DNA of 64,000 nucleotides from Verrucomicrobiales bacterium (GCA_002726915.1 PBSY01000047.1:82545-146544), one strand, 5' to 3'; counted from the stretch's first letter, positions 17,306-26,170 are shown. Notes: generated by a model from the letters alone, not told the origin. Program-made: numbers and translations.

Positions 17306-17845
17306 TTATTTAACGCTCTTACCCTGCTTGCGGCGGACGTATTCTCCCTTGTATCGAACGCCCTTGCCCTTGTAGGGCTCGGGAGGATAATATGAGCGAA
17401 CATCAGCGGCAAACTGTCCGACAAGTTGCTTGTCGATACCCTCTACCTTAATTTTTGTGTTTTCCTCAACCGACACTTTTAGTTCGGACGGTATGGGATG
17501 AAGGACCGGATGGGAGAATCCCAGACTCAGGTCCAGCGCGCTACCCTTGACAGTAGCACGGAAACCAACGCCTTGAATTTCAAGTTCTTTCACGAACCCG
17601 TTGGAAACCCCCTCCACCATATTGGCGATGAGACTGCGAGCAGTTCCGTGCATTGCGCGCGTCTTGCGCTCCTCGGAACTACGCGTTAGTTGCACGATTC
17701 CTTCTCCAAGCTCGATGCTAATGCCTTCAGGCAAAGCCCACTCCAGCTTGCCTTTCGGGCCTTCGACAGTAAGGCTGGAGTCCCCCTGCACCTTAATCTC
17801 GACCTTTTCAGGAAGGCCGATTTCTTTTTTACCTATCCGCGACAT
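17306..17845 (-). CDS. rplF: 50S ribosomal protein L6
   Basis: 23S rRNA-binding protein near the L7/L12 stalk base and sarcin-ricin loop. The family start MSRIGKKEIGLPEKVEI is at 17845; the ORF track begins eleven codons upstream in non-conserved sequence. The hallmark C-terminal block YYPPEPYKGKGVRYKGEYVRRKQGKSVK is present. At 179 residues the length is normal. It lies between rpsH and rplR. Confidence 0.97.
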   Translation of the reverse strand: MSRIGKKEIGLPEKVEIKVQGDSSLTVEGPKGKLEWALPEGISIELGEGIVQLTRSSEERKTRAMHGTARSLIANMVEGVSNGFVKELEIQGVGFRATVKGSALDLSLGFSHPVLHPIPSELKVSVEENTKIKVEGIDKQLVGQFAADVRSYYPPEPYKGKGVRYKGEYVRRKQGKSVK

Positions 17846-17892
17846 GGTTTGTTTTGGTTGCCGGTTTTTGAATAACAACGAGTCCTGCTGAA

Positions 17893-18291
17893 TTACCAGA
17901 CCAGGGCGAGAAGCTCTCCACCGATTTTTTGCTTACGAGCCGTGTGACCGGCCATAATTCCTTTGGATGTAGACACGATGGCAATGCCCATTCCGCCAAG
18001 CACCTTCGGGATCTCATCGGATCCGACATACTGACGAAGACCAGGGCGGCTCACACGCTTGAGGTCCTTCAGGGCCGGCGCATTGCCAGAGTAGCGAGGC
18101 TTAGCCTTAAGTTGTATTTTCGAACCCTCACCTACGGTTTCGAAAGACCAGAGGTAGCCTTCCTCTTTTAGGATGCGGGCGATCTCGGCCTTGCTCTTTG
18201 AGTAGGGAGCGGTGAACTCTTCTTTACGCGCCATAGTGGCGTTCTTAAAGCGAGTGAGAAAATCTGCGATAGGGTCACTGACGACTGCCAT
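17893..18291 (-). CDS. rpsH: 30S ribosomal protein S8
   Basis: Binds the central domain of 16S rRNA and in E. coli also represses the spc operon. It opens DPIADFLTRFKNATMARKEEF and ends with GIAIVSTSKGIMAGHTARKQKIGGELLALVW, both conserved. Length of 132 residues is normal. It follows rplE by 42 bases. The rpsN gene that often lies between rplE and rpsH is missing here. Confidence 0.97.
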   Translation of the reverse strand: MAVVSDPIADFLTRFKNATMARKEEFTAPYSKSKAEIARILKEEGYLWSFETVGEGSKIQLKAKPRYSGNAPALKDLKRVSRPGLRQYVGSDEIPKVLGGMGIAIVSTSKGIMAGHTARKQKIGGELLALVW

Positions 18292-18333
18292 GGTTCCAGT
18301 TGGTTAAATCGTTAACTAAGTTTGTTCGATAGG

Positions 18334-18891
18334 TTAAGCAGCGGCGCCGCGTTTACGGAATGGGATTCCGAGAAGACCGAGCATCTCACGGGCCTCTTCA
18401 TCAGTCTTTGCCGTGGTGACGATAGTCATGTCGAAACCGATCTGACGGCTGACTTTATCCAGTTCGATCTCCGGGAAGATCGTGTGGTCGTTGATACCGA
18501 CCGTGAAGTTGCCACGTCCATCGAAAGACTTTGCAGAAAGACCGCGAAAGTCACGAATTGTCGGAGATGCGACATTGATAAAACGATCTAGGAATTCCCA
18601 CATACGGGCTCCACGAAGCGTTACGCGTGCGCCTACGACATCGCCGATACGCAGCTTAAAATTCGAAATGGCGTTTTTGGCCCGCGTCGGCACGGCACGC
18701 TGACCGGTAATTTTACCAAGGTCTTCAATGATACTCTCGGCCGCTGCCTTACGATCATCAGCTTTTCCAAAACCGCAGTTCAGGACCACCTTTTCGACAG
18801 AAGGGATCTGGTGAATGTTCGAGTAGTCGAACTTCTCCTTCAGGCCGTTAACGACCTTGTCTTTGTAAATTGCCTTAAGTGCTGGCTCCAT
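18334..18891 (-). CDS. rplE: 50S ribosomal protein L5
   Basis: Links 5S rRNA to the 50S subunit and touches the P-site tRNA. The 185-residue sequence shows the family blocks IPSVEKVVLNCGFGKA, ITGQRAVPTRAKNAISNFKLR and DFRGLSAKSFDGRGNFTVGI. It ends with LGLLGIPFRKRGAAA. It lies between rplX and rpsH, in spc order. Confidence 0.97.
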   Translation of the reverse strand: MEPALKAIYKDKVVNGLKEKFDYSNIHQIPSVEKVVLNCGFGKADDRKAAAESIIEDLGKITGQRAVPTRAKNAISNFKLRIGDVVGARVTLRGARMWEFLDRFINVASPTIRDFRGLSAKSFDGRGNFTVGINDHTIFPEIELDKVSRQIGFDMTIVTTAKTDEEAREMLGLLGIPFRKRGAAA

Positions 18892-18914
18892 ATCTAAATT
18901 CCAAAAAACTCTAA

Positions 18915-19154
18915 TTACTTGGTCGTGAGCTTCACATTCGAAATGTGAATCGGACCTTCCTTTTCAATAATTCCACCGTCAGGGCGATCCTGCGATCGAC
19001 GGGCGTGCTTCTTAATAAGACGCACTCCCTCCACGAGGACCTGCTCTTTCTCGGGAAACACTTGAAGAACCTTACCGGCCTCACCTTTGTGGTTTCCAGA
19101 AATCACGACCACTTCGTCGTTCTTTTTAACATGTGTTTTCACGCGCTTTGACAT
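18915..19154 (-). CDS. rplX: 50S ribosomal protein L24
   Basis: Assembly initiator of the 50S subunit with a KOW motif ([22 protein letters not shown]). The ORF track begins at 19178, but the ATG at 19154 ([11 protein letters not shown]) is preceded by GGAGGAAATCGAG, a strong Shine-Dalgarno with good spacing, so I take 19154 as the start. This gives 79 residues, normal to slightly short. It lies between rplN and rplE. Confidence 0.95.
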   Translation of the reverse strand: MSKRVKTHVKKNDEVVVISGNHKGEAGKVLQVFPEKEQVLVEGVRLIKKHARRSQDRPDGGIIEKEGPIHISNVKLTTK

Positions 19155-19184
19155 CTCGATTTCCTCCGTCTTAAACAACTTTGA

Positions 19185-19550
19185 TTAGAGAACCTCTGGG
19201 GCAAGAGAAACGATCTTCATGTAGTTTTTCTCACGAAGTTCACGAGCAACGGGCCCGAAAATACGGGTGCCACGCGGGTTCTTATCCTTGTCAATAATCA
19301 CGATCGCATTGCTGTCGAAACGGAGGGTCGAACCGTCACTTCGGCGAATCGGGGAAGCTGTGCGCACCACAACGGCACGAACCACTTCGCCTTTTTTCAC
19401 GCTGGCGGTCGGAATCGACTCGCGAATGTGAGCTGTGATCACATCGCCCACTCCTGCGGAGCGGGAACGCGTCCCGATAACTCCAATCATTTTTGCAACG
19501 CGGGCACCCGTGTTATCGGCCACCTGCACCTTTGATTCCATCTGGATCAT
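19185..19550 (-). CDS. rplN: 50S ribosomal protein L14
   Basis: One of the most conserved 50S proteins, forming inter-subunit bridges and binding the silencing factor RsfS in many bacteria. The 121 residues begin [20 protein letters not shown] and include [28 protein letters not shown] at the end. It lies 63 bases downstream of rpsQ, as the first gene of the spc-type part of the cluster. Confidence 0.97.
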   Translation of the reverse strand: MIQMESKVQVADNTGARVAKMIGVIGTRSRSAGVGDVITAHIRESIPTASVKKGEVVRAVVVRTASPIRRSDGSTLRFDSNAIVIIDKDKNPRGTRIFGPVARELREKNYMKIVSLAPEVL

Positions 19551-19613
19551 GATTTTAAAAATATAAAAGTAAACTTATTGGGACCCTACAGGCTCACGCC
19601 CGGAACGATCAAT

Positions 19614-19880
19614 TTAGTGTGATAGGACTTCTTTAAGATCCCAGCATTTCCTTTTGCTGCGGGGCTTGGTCTCTTCGATGAGAACACGGTCACCCACTTT
19701 GGCTTCTTGTTTCTCGTCGTGAGCGAAGAACTTTGAACTCTTCTTCACGATCTTCTTGAAACGGGGATGAGGCACGCGACGAGTGACCTCTACGACAATG
19801 GTCTTATCCATTCCATCTGAAGTCACAATACCTACGCGAGTCTTTTGCAGACCGGCCTTTTTCTCTGTTGAATCGCTCAT
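19614..19880 (-). CDS. rpsQ: 30S ribosomal protein S17
   Basis: Early 16S rRNA-binding protein with an OB fold. The core reads GIVTSDGMDKTIVVEVTRRVPHPRFKKIVKK, followed by GDRVLIEETKPRSKRKCWDLKEVLSH. The 88-residue length is normal with a short N-terminal Lys-rich lead (MSDSTEKKAGLQKTR). It follows rpmC by 31 bases. Confidence 0.97.
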   Translation of the reverse strand: MSDSTEKKAGLQKTRVGIVTSDGMDKTIVVEVTRRVPHPRFKKIVKKSSKFFAHDEKQEAKVGDRVLIEETKPRSKRKCWDLKEVLSH

Positions 19881-19911
19881 ATCTCGCTTTTCGAAATGTT
19901 ATGGTTGTTAC

Positions 19912-20121
19912 TTAAGCCTCAACTTCGGCACTTTTCTTTTCGGTCAGGATGGTCTCAATTCGACCTACCTCGCGGCGGATTTCTCGGATGCGAGCCGGAT
20001 TTTCCAGTTGGCCGCTCTCCTTTTGCACGCGCAGGTGCAGGTTTTCCTCCTTGAGTTCGCGGCGGCGAGTTGCGAGTTCACCGATGCTCAACTCACGCAG
20101 GTCTTTCGTATTCTTGGCCAT
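19912..20121 (-). CDS. rpmC: 50S ribosomal protein L29
   Basis: Small helical hairpin protein near the peptide exit tunnel, part of the docking site for trigger factor and SRP. It has the two-helix pattern with DLRELSIGELATRRRELKEENLHLRVQKESGQLENPARIREIRREVGRIETIL. At 69 residues it is normal. It lies between rplP and rpsQ with 22 bases from rplP. Confidence 0.95.
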   Translation of the reverse strand: MAKNTKDLRELSIGELATRRRELKEENLHLRVQKESGQLENPARIREIRREVGRIETILTEKKSAEVEA

Positions 20122-20143
20122 GCTTAATTTTTTCCTTCAAATT

Positions 20144-20560
20144 CTACTGATCAGCCCGACGCACAAAGCGGCAGCGCACACCTAATTTATTCGACGCGAG
20201 GCGCATTGCCTCCTTAGCTTGAGTCTCAGACACGCCAGAAATTTCAAACATCATGGTGCCAGGACGAACCACAGCTACCCAGTGCTCCACAGGCCCTTTA
20301 CCTTTACCCATACGAGTTTCGGGCGGACGAGCCGTTACCGGCTTGTGAGGAAAGATCCGAATCCAGACTTTGCCTTTACGCTTGAGGTAGCGGTTGATCG
20401 TAATACGGCACGCTTCAATCTGGCGATTCGTGATCCAGTCGCGTCCAAGGCATTGAAGGCCATACTCCCCAAAGCTCACCTTGGTTCCGCGCTGGGCGTT
20501 CCCGGCACGACTTCCGCGATGAGTTTTGCGAAACTTCACTCTTTTGGGCATCAAAGGCAT
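20144..20560 (-). CDS. rplP: 50S ribosomal protein L16
   Basis: Late 50S assembly protein that shapes the A-site tRNA elbow region. The sequence has [32 protein letters not shown] and [34 protein letters not shown]. The start at 20560 (MPLMPKRVK) is preceded by AGAGGAAATAAGTT, a fair ribosome site, so I keep it over the ATG three codons later. At 138 residues it is normal. Confidence 0.97.
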   Translation of the reverse strand: MPLMPKRVKFRKTHRGSRAGNAQRGTKVSFGEYGLQCLGRDWITNRQIEACRITINRYLKRKGKVWIRIFPHKPVTARPPETRMGKGKGPVEHWVAVVRPGTMMFEISGVSETQAKEAMRLASNKLGVRCRFVRRADQ

Positions 20561-20597
20561 AACTTATTTCCTCTGTGTTAAATTAAAAATTAATGAC

Positions 20598-21404
20598 TCA
20601 ATTGCGGGGACCACCACGACCTCCTGGGCCTCCTGGGCCACGACCTCCGGGTCCCCCGGGACCACGGCCTCCAGGTCCTCCAGGACCACGACCTCCTGGG
20701 CCTCGACCACCTGGGCGACGATTACCCCCGCCCGGACCACGACCGCCACCGGCCTGCTGCTTGGCAGCTTCTTCAGGCGTTAGTTCTTTCTTATTTAACC
20801 AAACCTTCACTCCGATGATTCCCCAAACAGTTTCAGCTTCTGCAAAGCCATAGTCGATCGGAACACGAAGTGTCTGAAGCGGAACCTTCCCCTCGCGATA
20901 CTGTTCGGCGCGAGCGATGTCAGCACCACCAAGGCGCCCAGCGCAGCGAATCCGAATACCGTCAGCCCCAAAATCGAAGGCTGTCTGAACGGCTCGTTTC
21001 ATGGCGCGGCGGAAAGAAACACGACGTTCAAGCTGGGTGGCGACCTGAGCGGCAACCCATGAAGCATCAAGCTCTGGCTGGCGGATTTCGAAAATATCTA
21101 TCTTCACTTGGGAACCACCGCACATCTTACTGAGATGGTTGGTCATGGTTTCGATCTCAGCGCCCCGTTTACCGATGATCAAACCGGGGCGAGAGGTGTG
21201 AAGCGTTACGCGAACACTATTCCAAGCCCGCTCAATCACCACCTTTGAGACAGCCCCTTTCTGGAGACGCTTTTCAAGATAACGGCGGATTCTCAGGTCG
21301 GCATGAAGCTGATCAGCAAACTCGCCCTGAGGAGCATACCACTTGGACTGCCAGTCTTTATTGACTGCCAGGCGAAATCCTATCGGATGTACTTTTTGTC
21401 CCAT
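20598..21404 (-). CDS. rpsC: 30S ribosomal protein S3 with Gly/Arg/Pro-rich C-terminal tail
   Basis: S3 lines the mRNA entry tunnel and has helicase-related function with S4 and S5. The body is normal: MGQKVHPIGFRLAVNKDWQSKW, the KH motif RPGLIIGKRGAEIETM and RAEQYREGKVPLQTLRVPIDYGFAEAETVWGIIGVKVWL. After about residue 213 comes an extra tail of about 54 residues made of GRGPGG-like units, repeating GGRGPGGPGGR. This is similar in composition to RGG-type RNA-binding tails. The tail is encoded by repetitive DNA (listed separately). Confidence 0.96.
   Translation of the reverse strand: MGQKVHPIGFRLAVNKDWQSKWYAPQGEFADQLHADLRIRRYLEKRLQKGAVSKVVIERAWNSVRVTLHTSRPGLIIGKRGAEIETMTNHLSKMCGGSQVKIDIFEIRQPELDASWVAAQVATQLERRVSFRRAMKRAVQTAFDFGADGIRIRCAGRLGGADIARAEQYREGKVPLQTLRVPIDYGFAEAETVWGIIGVKVWLNKKELTPEEAAKQQAGGGRGPGGGNRRPGGRGPGGRGPGGPGGRGPGGPGGRGPGGPGGRGGPRN
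20607..20725 (-). repeat. Imperfect repeats encoding the S3 RGG-like tail
   Basis: The plus strand shows many variants of CCTCCTGGGCCACGACCTCC. These encode GGRGPGG units on the minus strand. The repeats are imperfect at the third codon position, so the array is older than the perfect repeats in rpsE. Confidence 0.85.
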
Positions 21405-21431
21405 GATTAAATCCCGTAAATCTTTCTGTAG

Positions 21432-22094
21432 TTACTTGCTCTCCTTTTGGAGTGCCTTTGCCTCAGCAGCAATGGTTTCAAGATCGATTCCCTTCAGGGA
21501 AACTTCCTCGTTAATCGCGTTGAAATCGTCCTCCGACCAGCTTGAAATCTGCTCGTAAGTCGTCACGCCGGCAGCGTTTAGCTTTTCGGCAAGCTTCGGG
21601 CCAACACCGGTGAGCTTCTTGAGATCGTCGGATTGAGCGGGGGCGGAGTCATACGCTACATCAGCACTCTCGTCAACTTTCTCTGGTTCCGGAGCCGCTT
21701 TTTTGGCTTTCTTTTCGACTTTCGATGGAGTCAGAGCTTTTTTTGAGGGCTTTTCGGCCATTTCGTCGTCGCTCAGAACTACCGTTATGTGACTGGTGCG
21801 CTTCATGATAGCAGAAGCAGACCCGCGGGCACGTGCCTTGAAGCGCTTGAAGGTTGGACCTTCACCCACAATTGCACTCTTCACGTAGAGGCCGTCGACA
21901 GCTAGTTCGAAGTTATTCTCGGCATCAGCAAGCGCCGTCTTCAGAGTCTTGCCGAACAATTCAGCCCCTTTGCGAGGGGTGAAGTTCAAAATATCGAGAG
22001 CCTCCGAAACCGGAAGGCCTTGAATTTCCCGCGCAACATCTCTGGCTTTGCGGGCTGAGATGCGAGCGAATTTATAAGTCGAGGTGACGTCCAT
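21432..22094 (-). CDS. rplV: 50S ribosomal protein L22 fused to a C-terminal helix-hairpin-helix domain
   Basis: L22 lines the peptide exit tunnel with a long hairpin and helps early 50S folding. Residues 1-112 are the standard protein, with ARISARKARDVAREIQG and GPTFKRFKARARGSASAIMKRTSHITVVL. A Lys/Pro/Ala-rich linker (about 113-155) then leads to a helix-hairpin-helix-like domain at 157-215: DDLKKLTGVGPKLAEKLNAA followed by GVTTYEQISSWSEDD. This domain type is common as an appended module on other proteins, but L22 is normally only about 110 residues. The fusion is continuous in frame with no internal stop. Confidence 0.95.
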   Translation of the reverse strand: MDVTSTYKFARISARKARDVAREIQGLPVSEALDILNFTPRKGAELFGKTLKTALADAENNFELAVDGLYVKSAIVGEGPTFKRFKARARGSASAIMKRTSHITVVLSDDEMAEKPSKKALTPSKVEKKAKKAAPEPEKVDESADVAYDSAPAQSDDLKKLTGVGPKLAEKLNAAGVTTYEQISSWSEDDFNAINEEVSLKGIDLETIAAEAKALQKESK

Positions 22095-22117
22095 GGAATT
22101 GTTGATGGTTAGTCTTC

Positions 22118-22921
22118 TTAGAAATTAAAAAAGTTAGGCTGAAGCTGGATCCCGTCTCCAACGGCGACTTCAGCTGCTTCAATCAGCTTCTCCTGCAGAA
22201 CCGCGCCGGCGATACTTTCGCGAATATCAACGATCATGGCGGTGTAGATGGGGCGATCTTCGCGAAGAACGGTGATCGGGGTTCCGATGCGCAACCCCTC
22301 GCGCCGGCCTGCGTCGAATACAACCAAGCCAATCTTTCGATCGATACTAACGACTCTAGATTTAGAGATATCACTGAGGTTTTGCCCTTCAGCGCCCGCA
22401 TCCGCGACCATAGCTCCCCGGGAATCTTCGATCGCCTTGAGTGCCGCTGTGCGCTGAACTTCGGAGGCCTCTACCGACTGAACAAATCCAAGAAAAGATT
22501 CCGAAAGTGAACGAATAGTCTCGGCCTGAAACTCTAAATCCTGCTGATATAGATCGAGATCACGAACCGCCTTGAGCAACCGCTGCTCCATACCGTTCTC
22601 ATCCTGGTTGAAGAGATCAACACCGAATGCTTGGAGCTTGAGTTGGGTCTCACGAGCATCAGCAACCTGTTCTTCGCTCACTCGAACGGCCTCAGCAAGT
22701 CCTTCAACAAGCGCGAAACGCTGGACTTCTGAGTGCGCCAGTTTCTCGCGTTCGGACTCAAGTTGCTTCTGAGCCATTGAGAGAGCAGCCTTGAGCTCCT
22801 GAACCTCAGGCGAATCAGAAGCTTGGGTTATCTCGAAAGAACCGAACAGCAAGCCCACCACAACTGCTGCTACCGAGAGAGCAGAGCGTTGCAAAAAGAT
22901 GATGCTTGAATTGATGTTCAT
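22118..22921 (-). CDS. Exported coiled-coil protein embedded in the S10 operon
   Basis: Not recognised as a ribosomal protein. The 267-residue product has an N-terminal hydrophobic stretch (about 12-34, SALSVAAVVVGLLFGSFEIT) that looks like a signal peptide or membrane anchor. A Glu/Gln/Leu-rich coiled-coil region covers about 38-165 (VQELKAALSMAQKQLESERE). The C-terminal 90 residues are a compact beta-rich domain: SIDRKIGLVVFDAGRREGLR, IGTPITVLREDRPIYTAMIVD. This pattern recalls small beta-barrel domains seen at the C-terminus of envelope proteins such as FlgT. It lies 26 bases from rpsS and 23 from rplV in the same orientation, so it should be translated from the S10 transcript. Its function is unknown. 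Confidence 0.8.
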   Translation of the reverse strand: MNINSSIIFLQRSALSVAAVVVGLLFGSFEITQASDSPEVQELKAALSMAQKQLESEREKLAHSEVQRFALVEGLAEAVRVSEEQVADARETQLKLQAFGVDLFNQDENGMEQRLLKAVRDLDLYQQDLEFQAETIRSLSESFLGFVQSVEASEVQRTAALKAIEDSRGAMVADAGAEGQNLSDISKSRVVSIDRKIGLVVFDAGRREGLRIGTPITVLREDRPIYTAMIVDIRESIAGAVLQEKLIEAAEVAVGDGIQLQPNFFNF

Positions 22922-22947
22922 GTTCTTTCCAGACTTTAAACCTATCG

Positions 22948-23229
22948 TCAGCCCGCCTTGATCTTCGGGTTGTGCCCGCCGTGGCCACCAAACTTACGAG
23001 TCGGAGAGAATTCCCCGAGTTTGTGGCCAACCATGTTTTCAGTAACGAACACAGAGATGAACTCTTTGCCGTTGTGAACGAGGAAGGTGTGTCCGACAAA
23101 ATCCGGAGTCACCATGGAGCGGCGAGACCAAGTTTTAATCGGACGCTTCTGTCCGCTTTCGTTCATCGCATCGATCTTATCGAGCAGTTTAACGTCAACG
23201 AACGGTCCTTTTTTGAGTGAACGACCCAT
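22948..23229 (-). CDS. rpsS: 30S ribosomal protein S19
   Basis: Head protein of the 30S subunit, partner of S13. The sequence [20 protein letters not shown] and [27 protein letters not shown] with [19 protein letters not shown] is diagnostic. At 93 residues it is normal. It follows rplB by 30 bases. rplV should be next, but the coiled-coil gene intervenes. Confidence 0.97.
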   Translation of the reverse strand: MGRSLKKGPFVDVKLLDKIDAMNESGQKRPIKTWSRRSMVTPDFVGHTFLVHNGKEFISVFVTENMVGHKLGEFSPTRKFGGHGGHNPKIKAG

Positions 23230-23259
23230 AATATCAGCTTCTTAAGTTCTTTTGTAAAA

Positions 23260-24108
23260 TTAACGGCGACGCTTCTTACTCTTGCGGCGCTCAATGATGA
23301 ATTTATCGCTACCCTTGTATTTCTGGCGAGTGCGCTGGCCCTTCACATGTCCCCATGGAGACTTGAGGTGCTGGCGACCACCACCAGACTTGGACTTACC
23401 CTCACCACCACCGTTGGGGTGGTCGACCGGGTTCATACACATACCGCGAACCGTTGGACGAATTCCAAGCCAACGGGTACGACCAGCTTTAGCACTGACA
23501 ACCTGCTCGTGCTCGTGGTTGCCGACAATACCTACAGTTGCGTAGCACTTGGTGTGGATTTTTCGAATCTCACCAGAAGGCAGTTTCACCAGCGCATAGT
23601 TTCCTTCACGGTTTGAGAGCATACAAGACTGACCGGCACTGCGGGCAATCTGGCCGCCACGACCAGGCACAAGCTCGACATTGTGAATGCTGGTTCCGGT
23701 CGGGATATCAGAAAGAGGGAGAGCGCAACCCGGCTTGATTGCAGCATTCTCCCCAGCCGATACCTCAGCTCCCGCTTCCAAACCACGAGGGGCCAAAATG
23801 TAGGAGCGCTGCTTGTCCGCATACTCGATCAGGGCGATGCGAGCTGTGCGATTCGGGTCGTATTCGATAGCTATAACTTTGGCGACATCGCCGCGACGAG
23901 TACGCTTGAAGTCAATAAGGCGATACTTGCGCTTATGCCCACCACCTTTGTGACGGCAGGTGATACGACCGTTGTTATTGCGGCCGCCGGACTTCTTGAG
24001 CGGGCGCGTCAGATTTTTCTCCGGCTTACTCTTCGTGATTTCTTCGAAATCAGGGTGGAGCTTATACCGGTTAGACGGCGTGATTGGTCTGAATGACTTT
24101 AAACCCAT
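23260..24108 (-). CDS. rplB: 50S ribosomal protein L2
   Basis: Core 50S protein needed for subunit joining and peptidyl transferase assembly. The family start [21 protein letters not shown] is at 24108, four codons inside the ORF track. [30 protein letters not shown] and the conserved [24 protein letters not shown] are present, including the His near the catalytic region. The length of 282 residues is near normal. It lies between rplW and rpsS. Confidence 0.97.
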   Translation of the reverse strand: MGLKSFRPITPSNRYKLHPDFEEITKSKPEKNLTRPLKKSGGRNNNGRITCRHKGGGHKRKYRLIDFKRTRRGDVAKVIAIEYDPNRTARIALIEYADKQRSYILAPRGLEAGAEVSAGENAAIKPGCALPLSDIPTGTSIHNVELVPGRGGQIARSAGQSCMLSNREGNYALVKLPSGEIRKIHTKCYATVGIVGNHEHEQVVSAKAGRTRWLGIRPTVRGMCMNPVDHPNGGGEGKSKSGGGRQHLKSPWGHVKGQRTRQKYKGSDKFIIERRKSKKRRR

Positions 24109-24129
24109 GGCTAGTAGCACCTTTAATGG

Positions 24130-24414
24130 TTATACAAATTCAATAGCTTCGCCGTCCGCGAGTTTCACGAAGGCCTTTTTCCAGTTTTTGGTGCGGCCAA
24201 AGTCAGCGCGACGCTCACGCTTCTTCTTGCCGTTGTAATTGGCGGTACGAACAGACTCGACTTTCTTGCCGAATAACTTCTCAACCGCTTCTTTGATTTC
24301 CAGTTTGTTGGCACGTGGATCGACCTTAAAGACGTACTCATTGTTCGTCTCGGTGAGGAGCGTCGCTTTTTCGCTCAGCTGGACCGTATCGATGACTTGA
24401 AAAATATCTTTCAT
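24130..24414 (-). CDS. rplW: 50S ribosomal protein L23
   Basis: Protein at the tunnel exit and the main docking site for trigger factor. Key blocks are SEKATLLTETNNEYVFKVDPRANKLEIKEAVEKLFGKKVESVRTANYNGK, ending in FVKLADGEAIEFV. The 94-residue length is normal. It follows rplD by 21 bases. Confidence 0.96.
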   Translation of the reverse strand: MKDIFQVIDTVQLSEKATLLTETNNEYVFKVDPRANKLEIKEAVEKLFGKKVESVRTANYNGKKKRERRADFGRTKNWKKAFVKLADGEAIEFV

Positions 24415-24435
24415 GCTACTGCGCTTTCTCGTGAA

Positions 24436-25053
24436 TTAGTTCGATGTTCTGGCAGCGAGTGTCTCCAGCGCGCCCTCGACAACGATAATCTTGCTGTAAT
24501 GGAGTAACTGCTCCGTGTTCACTTCGTGGGCGCTGATCAGTTGGGCTGACTGGACATTCCGACCAGCTAGAAAAGTCTCGTTGGAGAAATCATTTCCAAC
24601 AATCAGCACGCGCTTGGCTTCTGGTGCAAGGCCCCCCACTTCCTTGGCGAACGACTTAGTTTTGCCGTCCTCAATCGAGAAGTCAGCAACAGTAAGAACA
24701 TCCCCCTCAGCAATGCGGGAAGAGAGCGCCTTAGAGAAGGCGAGGCGCTTCGTTGCCTTAGTGACTTTTTTGGAGTAATCGCGGGGGCGAGGCCCAAAAG
24801 CCACGCCGCCACCTCGATGAATCGGCGAAGCGTTTCCGCCCTGACGGGCACGGCCAGTACCCTTCTGGCGGAAGGGCTTTTTACCGGTAGCAGCAACTTC
24901 GCCACGCGTTTTGGTGTTCGCAGATCCACTTCGACGGTTCGCCCGCATAGCAACGACAACTTCGTGCACAGCTTGGCGACCGTAGTCGTCATCTTCGATC
25001 ACTCCGATTTTAGCGCTCTTAGCGCCTTCAAGATCTAAAGTCTTTGCAGCCAT
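24436..25053 (-). CDS. rplD: 50S ribosomal protein L4
   Basis: Lines the exit tunnel; in E. coli it also represses the S10 operon. The loop that enters the tunnel is seen as [38 protein letters not shown]. The 205-residue protein has the normal C-terminal Rossmann-like part ([20 protein letters not shown]). It lies between rplC and rplW. Confidence 0.97.
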   Translation of the reverse strand: MAAKTLDLEGAKSAKIGVIEDDDYGRQAVHEVVVAMRANRRSGSANTKTRGEVAATGKKPFRQKGTGRARQGGNASPIHRGGGVAFGPRPRDYSKKVTKATKRLAFSKALSSRIAEGDVLTVADFSIEDGKTKSFAKEVGGLAPEAKRVLIVGNDFSNETFLAGRNVQSAQLISAHEVNTEQLLHYSKIIVVEGALETLAARTSN

Positions 25054-25113
25054 TAATTTATTTCCTTTCGGTTTATGACGTAAACTCAGGTTACTCAGCT
25101 CGGTCTTTACAGA

Positions 25114-25818
25114 TCAGCTCTCCGAGGATCCTTCAGCTTCCGCCGGCGCCTCCTTCGCTTCCTTCGCTTTAAGATCCTGAACCGGACCTTCTTTCTTCTT
25201 AGCAGGACGGATCACCACGTATCCCCCTTTTGATCCGGGAACAGCGCCGCTGATGAGCAGCACATTGTCCTCGTCACGCTTTTTAACAATTTTTAGGTTC
25301 TGCACAGTCTTACGGTAATTACCGTGACGACCGGGCATTTCCTTGTTCTTCCAAATACGACCAGGATCTGTTCCGGCACCGACACCACCCGGACGACGAT
25401 GCATCATGTGCCCGTGAGTCTGAGGCTGTCCCGCCCAGTGAAAGCGTTTAATAACACCTTGAAAACCTTTACCCTTAGAGGTGCCGATCACATCCACCCA
25501 TTGACCCTCTTCGAAAAGATCAAGGCCGGGATGCTCGACTTCAGGAAGCTGATCGTCATTTTCGAGACGAAACTCGAGAATTTTCTTTTTCGGTTTACCT
25601 CCAGTGGCCTTCACGTGGCCCTGCTCGGGCTGTGTGAGGCGGGATTCTTTCTGCTCGTCGTAGCCAACCTGGACAGCCGTGTAGCCATCCTTTTCAGCAG
25701 TCTTCTGCTGAAGGAAGACATTGTCGCTAACGTCGATCACCGTGACCGCCACAGCTTCACCGTCCTCGTTGAAAACGCGAGTCATGCCAATTTTTTTACC
25801 AATCAATCCGATGCTCAT
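25114..25818 (-). CDS. rplC: 50S ribosomal protein L3
   Basis: Early 50S assembly protein with a loop reaching the peptidyl transferase centre. It begins SIGLIGKKIGMTRVFNEDGE and has the loop QTHGHMMHRRPGGVGAGTDPGRIWKNKEMPGRHGN. The protein ends with an extra tail of about 25 residues rich in Glu, Ala and Lys (KAKEAKEAPAEAEGSSES), making it 234 residues. It is 43 bases from rpsJ. Confidence 0.97.
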   Translation of the reverse strand: MSIGLIGKKIGMTRVFNEDGEAVAVTVIDVSDNVFLQQKTAEKDGYTAVQVGYDEQKESRLTQPEQGHVKATGGKPKKKILEFRLENDDQLPEVEHPGLDLFEEGQWVDVIGTSKGKGFQGVIKRFHWAGQPQTHGHMMHRRPGGVGAGTDPGRIWKNKEMPGRHGNYRKTVQNLKIVKKRDEDNVLLISGAVPGSKGGYVVIRPAKKKEGPVQDLKAKEAKEAPAEAEGSSES

Positions 25819-25861
25819 TGCACTCGTCCTTGCTTGAAGTTTCCGGGTCTAATAATCCCAA

Positions 25862-26170
25862 CTAGATTTTAATCGTGATGTCGACACCTGCAGGCAGGTT
25901 CAACTTCTTCAGTTCATCCACCGTGCGGGCCGTGGGCTCGACGATATCAAGAAGACGCTTGTGAGTTCGAATCTCGAACTGCTCGGCAGACTTCTTATTC
26001 ACGTGAGGCGAACGGTTCACGCTAAATTTTTCGATTCGGGTGGGCAACGGAATCGGTCCGGATACTCGTGCTCCAGTACGCTTAGCGGTTTCAACAATAT
26101 CAACTGTCGACTTATCGAGAAGTCGCGAGTCGTATGCCCGTAGCCTGATTCGTATACTTTGTCCCTGCAT
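25862..26170 (-). CDS. rpsJ: 30S ribosomal protein S10
   Basis: 30S head protein, also the NusE transcription factor that binds NusB and NusG. The 102-residue sequence has [29 protein letters not shown] and [30 protein letters not shown], all conserved. It lies directly after fusA with 36 bases; the tuf gene usually found between them is absent. Confidence 0.97.
   Translation of the reverse strand: MQGQSIRIRLRAYDSRLLDKSTVDIVETAKRTGARVSGPIPLPTRIEKFSVNRSPHVNKKSAEQFEIRTHKRLLDIVEPTARTVDELKKLNLPAGVDITIKI

Noticed and set aside
20598-20783. Collagen-like gene on the plus strand in the GC-rich repeat
   Set aside because: The Pro/Gly pattern is the mirror of the S3 tail repeats; the S3 frame is continuous with a conserved protein.
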